NCBI GenBank assembly: GCA_026120185.1
Contig: JANUWF010003375.1
Coordinates: 4,406,736 to 4,470,735, forward strand
DNA length: 64,000 nucleotides
Direction: 5' to 3'
Source of the DNA: Voacanga thouarsii
Lineage: Eukaryota; Streptophyta; Magnoliopsida; Gentianales; Apocynaceae
A program made the translations under genes and the position numbers. The stretch's first letter is position 1. Every line of letters begins with the position of its first letter. Under the pieces are notes generated by a model. It was given only the letters and a program-made list of their open reading frames with translations. It ran no database searches and was not told where the DNA came from. This document shows, piece after piece, positions 58,931 to 64,000 of this stretch.

Positions 58931-60633
58931 TGGGTATCTCAGGCTCGTATCGTATACGACGCATAGAAAATAGAACGAGATACCCCCCAAGACCCGGCTA
59001 TGTGTGGAAAACAAGACATAAAGAGAGTAAAGGAAACAACTTTTACCTTTGGGTGATCGTCCGAAGAACAAAAATTTCTTCTTCAAGTTGAGGCGCGATC
59101 TAGCAATCCTCGTGATCAACCTCCATGTGAGTTGAACGTCCAACCACTATAATCACAGTGTGTTATTATCTCTAACAGTAATCCACACAGAGGTTACACT
59201 CAAGCACCAAAATTTCTTGTGCCACTAGAAAAAGATGGCGGCTAGGGTTCTTTGATCAATATCAAATCGAGAGAGATAAAGAGAAGAGAGAAGAGAGAAT
59301 GTTCGTGGCTGTTGTTTTGTGGGTTGTTCATAGGGTTTTTCGTGTGTTACATATACTATATATTACACGAAATTTCCCTCCCAAAATTGAGAATTCTAAT
59401 CCTATTAGAATTCTCTAATTGTAATTGGAAACATCAAGTTCTCACAATTACAACTTGGATCCCAAATTATAACTAATTATAATTTGTCCACAACAACTTC
59501 TCTTTCTCTCAATCAACCTCACTATGTTATCAAATAACATCTTGAGTATATAATCCTCTATTGTGTGCGACCTATTAAGTTTCCCAATCAATTGGTAGTG
59601 AACATGAATTAATCCAAACGTCTTTGAGTTTAATAATCTATAATCAATTAGAATTAATCCTATTAATTCTAATCATGATTGGTTTATTAATTCATCAATT
59701 AATAAACCCATATTCCCAGATTATGAGTGGTATCTAGCAACACATTATGACCACCCAAGAGTCCAGGAAGTCAAGTGGCTTGATATGAACCCTTCAATAA
59801 TAAACTTTAGTGCAATTAACTCCTTTCACCATACAATATCTCATTCGGTTTGGAGTATGGAATTAGTGCTAACTCCCTCCAGAAATAATTCTGGCCCGAA
59901 TACAATAGTACCTGTACTAGGAACCTACTACTATAGATGTGTATCAATTGGAACTATTTCCAATACACAATTGCCTTGGCAAAGGACTTCTCGAGTAGTA
60001 ATTCCTACAAGTGGACTATTAGGAGTGGTGAATCCTTTATTGACCCTCTCAACTACTTTCGTTTACCTCACAATGTACCTAATATCCATCCCATAGGCGG
60101 CCCTTGATCAAGCTCCAGAGATTGGAATCAAAGTACAAAGCTCAGCAAACAAAGTACCTTGGAGATCTCAAGTCTAAAGATACTTGCATGTTTGCTATAT
60201 TGATATTAAATCACTGGTACTAAATAGTTATCCATATGATTATCTCAAAGTTAGATCATTCAATAAACTTGTTCCATTAACAAGCATCCACGTGTTAACT
60301 TTGAGTATTAAGATACTCATGGTTATAAGGACCACCGCCTGATCAAATCAGGAAGTCTAACACATGCTAGTCTTGACGCATTAATGATGTCCTGTCTTAT
60401 AAATACTATGACTAAGGACTATTTAAGTACTAACACCATCCAGTGTAGTAGAAATCTCATATCATGATCTCTATCATGATTTCCTTAACACAATGTTGTA
60501 CTAGGGACTTTATCGAATAGTTATATTACTTAAAGTAAACAAAAGAAACTGTAAGATAAATAATGCCTTTTATTAAAATAAAATGTGTCATATACAATGT
60601 ACAAGTGATTGCCTCTAGGGTACAACACTAACA
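58931..60633 (-). mobile_element. Copia (old family) 3' LTR, minus strand
   Basis: 1703 bp. On the plus strand it runs TGGGTATCTCAGGCTCG...CACTAACA. On the minus strand it starts TGTTAGTGTTGTACCCTAGA after the polypurine tract GCAAGTAGGAGTT (60634-60646). The blocks match 32324-34030 in reverse. The last ~500 bases (58931-59450) differ from the 32324 LTR, so it is a separate subfamily. Confidence 0.85.
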
Positions 60634-60653
60634 AACTCCTACTTGCACTATAG

Positions 60654-60872
60654 TCAATCATTCATGTATCTAATACGGAATGATTCAACATGACAATCAT
60701 GTTCCTTTTGGGATAGTGCTTTCGTAAGCAGTTCAGCTATGTTCTCATCCGTGGGAACTCTCTCTATCTTTATTTCCTTAGTTGCTTTAGAAGCGGCTAT
60801 GTACTCAGCTTCTGTCATAGAGTTGGCAATAGTCTCTTGTTTGGAACTTTTCCAACTTATTGCCCCTCCACA
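60654..60872 (-). pseudogene. Copia RNase H with an internal deletion
   Basis: An open stretch of 72 codons plus stop reads CGGAISWKSSKQETIANSMT, EAEYIAASKATKE, then directly IKIERVPTDENIAELLTKAL and the tail HVESFRIRYMND. In the family about 60 residues (YCDN--A--L, KHI---YH-IR) stand between KE and the I(E)RVPTDEN block, so the join is an in-frame deletion that removes catalytic residues. It is cut at 60872 by the next LTR. Confidence 0.88.
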
Positions 60873-61119
60873 TGTGAAGCCCCAATCGAAACCAACCTTA
60901 GAGTAAGGGGGTTGGGATGCATATCATACTTTTTTGCATATTTAAATATATTTTTATATGATTTTATGTGTTTTGGATTTGTGTTTTCTAGTCTAAAGGG
61001 CTTGGATATGATTATTGAGTAAGAAGGGCAAAATGATATTTTTTTCCTGAGGTGAAAATAGGGAGATAACTTAAGGATTAAATAGGAAAAATATTTTAGA
61101 GTGAAAATAAGAACAAGAG

Positions 61120-61187
61120 TTGTTGTGGTTTAGTGGTTAGAGCTTTGGAATTAATTCTTGAGGTCTTGGGTTCAAATTCCATCATTG
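61120..61187 (+). other. tRNA-like module inside the LTR, second copy
   Basis: A-box match TGGTTTAGTGG (61126-61136) and near-match B box GTTCAAATTCC (61170-61180), 44 bases apart. It lies about 250 bases after the LTR start, as in 52577-56436. Confidence 0.6.
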
Positions 61188-62811
61188 GAGTTTTAGCATG
61201 ATTAAATTTTATTTTTGCTTGGGAAGGGGTATTTTTGGCCTTATGTGCTTTAGAATAGGGTAGAGAGTGTTGTCCTAGGAGAGATATGATAGTTTTATCA
61301 TAATCCTATTCTTTTGCCCTACACAAAATTCCTACGGGAATTCATTCCTCATTGATCTTTAATTTTTCCTAATTCTCAATTCATTAGATTGGTTAAATTT
61401 GTTCTAGCCAATTTCATTCCAGAAATTTCAGTAAATTGCTGTGGCTTTGAAGGTTCAAAATGTCTTAGTGAAAGACATCCTATGGACCGAAAACGTGGAA
61501 GAGATGGGGAAGGTTCCAAGAGAATTAATTCCCCTAGTGAACCTTCTAAACTTCACTCTAGCTAGGTTCATTTTCCTTCATGTAATGAACTGAAATTTTT
61601 CTAGCTTCTTGTGCCTTCAAGGTGTCGAAATTCTCAGCCATTATTCCCCCCCAAATGTTGCTAGAAAGTGGCCCTTTTGATTAGCTTGAAATCTGAAATT
61701 TTTTGGTTAATTTCGGGCTGCACAAATGCTGTGCAAAACCAGAAAAATTTCTTGTTGAAATCGCAGCTTTGGTGGTCTTCAATCAAGCTGTTTTCTTCCA
61801 GTTTTCTCCCAGCTCCTTAGCCATGTTTTTCCTCCATGAAGTAGGCTGGAAACCAGCCATGAAAGGCCTCTAAAATCTCTTTCAAACTCTCTGCAACCTG
61901 GCTGGAAAATAGCAACCGAAACTGCCCAGAAAAATTCCAGCAATGGCAAAATTCTGTGCAGTAATTTTCCAACTTTGTTTCCTATTCCAGCTTTGGCCGA
62001 AACTTCATCTTTCTTCTGCACAAACCACTCTTAAATAGCTATGAACTGAACTCCATTGTCTTTCCCAAGCTTTTGCACGAAAATCAGACATGGCTGCTCG
62101 AAAATATCTCCAACAAATCACTGTAATCATGCCTTGATTGGATACCAAAATTCCAGCAAACTTCCATAAAATGTCCCTCAAACAACCAGACCTTCCCTTC
62201 ACCATTACACTCTTTCTTTTTTGCCACCATTAGCCTTCTTCAACCAGCTTTCATCTAGCCAAATCACAGAGCGACAATTCGGCCACAGCAGCTCCAAAAA
62301 AGCTTCCATTGAACTAAGATATTCTTGCTATATTTTGTTTTCAAATTTGACCCCCAAAAATATTCTTTTAGGATTTCAACAACCAGCCTTTCTTTTTCCT
62401 TTCAAACCAGAAAAATCATCTTTCTAAACTACACAAACAATTCGGCTACTGCACACACACAGAATTTCAGCAGCCACAAACCAAAATCCCTCCATTCTCT
62501 TCAACCTTCAAGCACACATAGAACACCAAGAACACCTACTCTTTTCTTTCGTCTAATACCTCTCCAAACCACTTCAAACTTCTTCCAAAAATTCCAGATT
62601 TCATCTACTTACTGCCGTGAGTCCATCCATACCATTTTTAACATCAAACTCTAAAATCCAACTTGCTCTTTTGGATAAAAAATTAGAAATTTTGTGAAGG
62701 CTCAAGAACACCTTCAAGGTAGGTTTGTTCAAACAACTTCATCTTCACTAATCTTTGATCTCTAATGAATATATATATGAATAAGCATGCTAATGGACTC
62801 TCTTCTCCTCT

Positions 62812-62832
62812 TCTCTCTCTCTCTCTCTCTCT
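62812..62832. repeat. (CT)n microsatellite in the LTR
   Basis: Same location in the LTR as 54455-54494, followed by a TTGGCCGAAC motif that also matches CGGCCAAC there. Confidence 0.9.
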
Positions 62833-64000
62833 TGGCCGAACACTCTCTTCTTCTTGGCCGAATGGTTCCTCACCAATGGCCATGCTTTCTTCATCTTCCT
62901 TGGATGGATTTAGACATCTAGGAGTTGAGATCCATTCGAAACTCCTTCAAGGTACTCATCAATCAAGTAAGCCTTTTCAATCCTCCTTTTAAATTCTAGA
63001 TTCATGTCTCTAGGATGATGTTGGTAAGAGATGGATTCTGAATAGGATTTGAGCATGTATTGTTGTGATGTGTAGAGATTGAAGCATGAATAAATGTGTG
63101 TGTATGATGGAGATGGGATTCATGCATGAGTTGATTATCTTGGTTGATTGTATGGTGTTTTTAGGGTTTAATGCATGTTTTCATGTCATAGGTAGTATTT
63201 GTGATCAAGTATACTAGAGATCATGTCATCTATGATGAATAGGATATATATTCATGTATGATTATTGAAGCCATGATTATGTTTATGTTAGTAGAGGTTG
63301 GATCATGCCTTGATAAATTCAGATCTATGCTTTTATTCATAATTTGGATGATTTGATGAATTGAAAGGGAGTATATATTCATGATTGTGGTTAGCAATAG
63401 AAATATGATCATGACCTAGTTGTCCCTAAGCTAAATTTTATTTCTTCAATAAAATATTTAATATTATGAATTTTGCTAGTAATTTCGAAAAACCCTAGGA
63501 ATGGTAGATTTGGATTATTATATATATAATAAGGATATTTTAGTCAAATAAATAATGGCTTTACTAGAAAATAATATATATATATATATATAGATATTAT
63601 ATAAAATGATAATATCAAATAAAGCCTTTTATGAAAATAATCATAATAAGTAAAAATATTAATTTTTAAGTCTTATATTCATAAATATTATTAAAATTTA
63701 TTATCTTTCAATTATTATCTTTTAATCAAGACCTGTTAAAATTTATTTATTAGCTTTCAATCAAGACCCATTAAAATTTATTTTCAACTAATTTTAGTTA
63801 TCAATTATTTTCAAATAATTAATTATTAATAAATTATTATTTTACCTAATACCACCTAGGACTCTTCATTAAATAAACTCTAAATTATTCTTAGAAAGAA
63901 TTAAACCTTCAACTTATTAGTACCTATTTCCCAAAATATTAATTATTTTAAATATCAAATTAGACTTAGCTTATAAAACTTTTTATTTATTATTTAATCA

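Larger units (their letters stand above)
60873..64000 (+). mobile_element. Very long chromovirus-like LTR, plus orientation, runs off the window
   Basis: Starts TGTGAAGCCCCAATCG. It matches 52577 onward: 'gggatgcatatcata', the tRNA-like module (61120-61187), the (CT)n tract (62812-62832) followed by 'ttggccgaac', and the AT-rich block from about 63420. The left 5 bases are CCACA (60868-60872). The right end is outside the window. Frames 61779-62021 and 62005-62205 (minus), 62221-62427 and 62325-62654 are chance frames in the LTR. Confidence 0.8.

Noticed and set aside
61120..61187. Functional tRNA gene
   Set aside because: A and B boxes are present, but acceptor-stem halves do not pair, no anticodon stem is convincing, and it recurs only within LTRs.

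Overview
This window looks like repeat-dense nuclear DNA from a flowering plant, most likely a eudicot. It is AT-rich and has many (TA)n and (CT/GA)n microsatellites. It carries CACTA (En/Spm) and Copia coding remnants, long-terminal-repeat (LTR) families ending TG...CA, tRNA-iMet and tRNA-Asp type primer-binding sites, and GT-AG introns. Only one plausible intact host gene was found, a three-exon precursor of a PSY-type tyrosine-sulfated peptide (19743-20648, +). Almost everything else is transposon DNA of different ages, mostly broken.

Region 1 (1-15995) is the right part of a very large CACTA element whose left end lies outside the window. It holds decayed TNP2-type transposase domains (DUF4218 and DUF4216, 1-1650), a second transposon gene of the plant En/Spm 'transposase_24' type with a coiled-coil tail (about 12002-14579), an array of palindromic subterminal repeats (14800-15970) and the terminal repeat TTTCTTGTAGTG (15984-15995). 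Between the two transposon genes it carries what look like captured host gene fragments: a GDP-L-galactose phosphorylase (VTC2-like) piece and two exons of a TruA-like tRNA pseudouridine synthase with an intron between them. A 2.6-kb solo LTR with target-site duplication (TSD) CAATG sits among them.

Region 2 (15996-22109) has a Gypsy LTR fragment, an antisense Copia pol remnant, a TRIM-like mini-retrotransposon with three LTR units between (TA)n tracts, the PSY-like gene, and the left end of another CACTA-like element.

Region 3 (22110-32323) is a chain of truncated LTRs: an inverted pair of Copia LTRs, a Gypsy LTR with an array of hairpin-forming GC-rich units, and two minus-strand copies of a very long chromovirus-like LTR.

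Region 4 (32324-58930) reads as a four-level nest. An old Copia element (5' LTR 32324-34030, 3' LTR from 56870) is interrupted in its leader by a Tat/Athila-like Gypsy element (34233-51087). The left LTR of that element holds a solo LTR (34533-46257, TSD GTGAC). The solo LTR in turn holds a young Copia element on the minus strand (35534-45403, TSD TGTCT) with nearly identical 2.04-kb LTRs and a frameshifted but recognisable gag-PR-INT-RT-RNase H.

Region 5 (58931-64000) has an internally deleted minus-strand Copia 3' end and another long chromovirus-like LTR that runs off the window. No lineage assignment was checked against a database; lineage names are by terminal motifs and domain order only.
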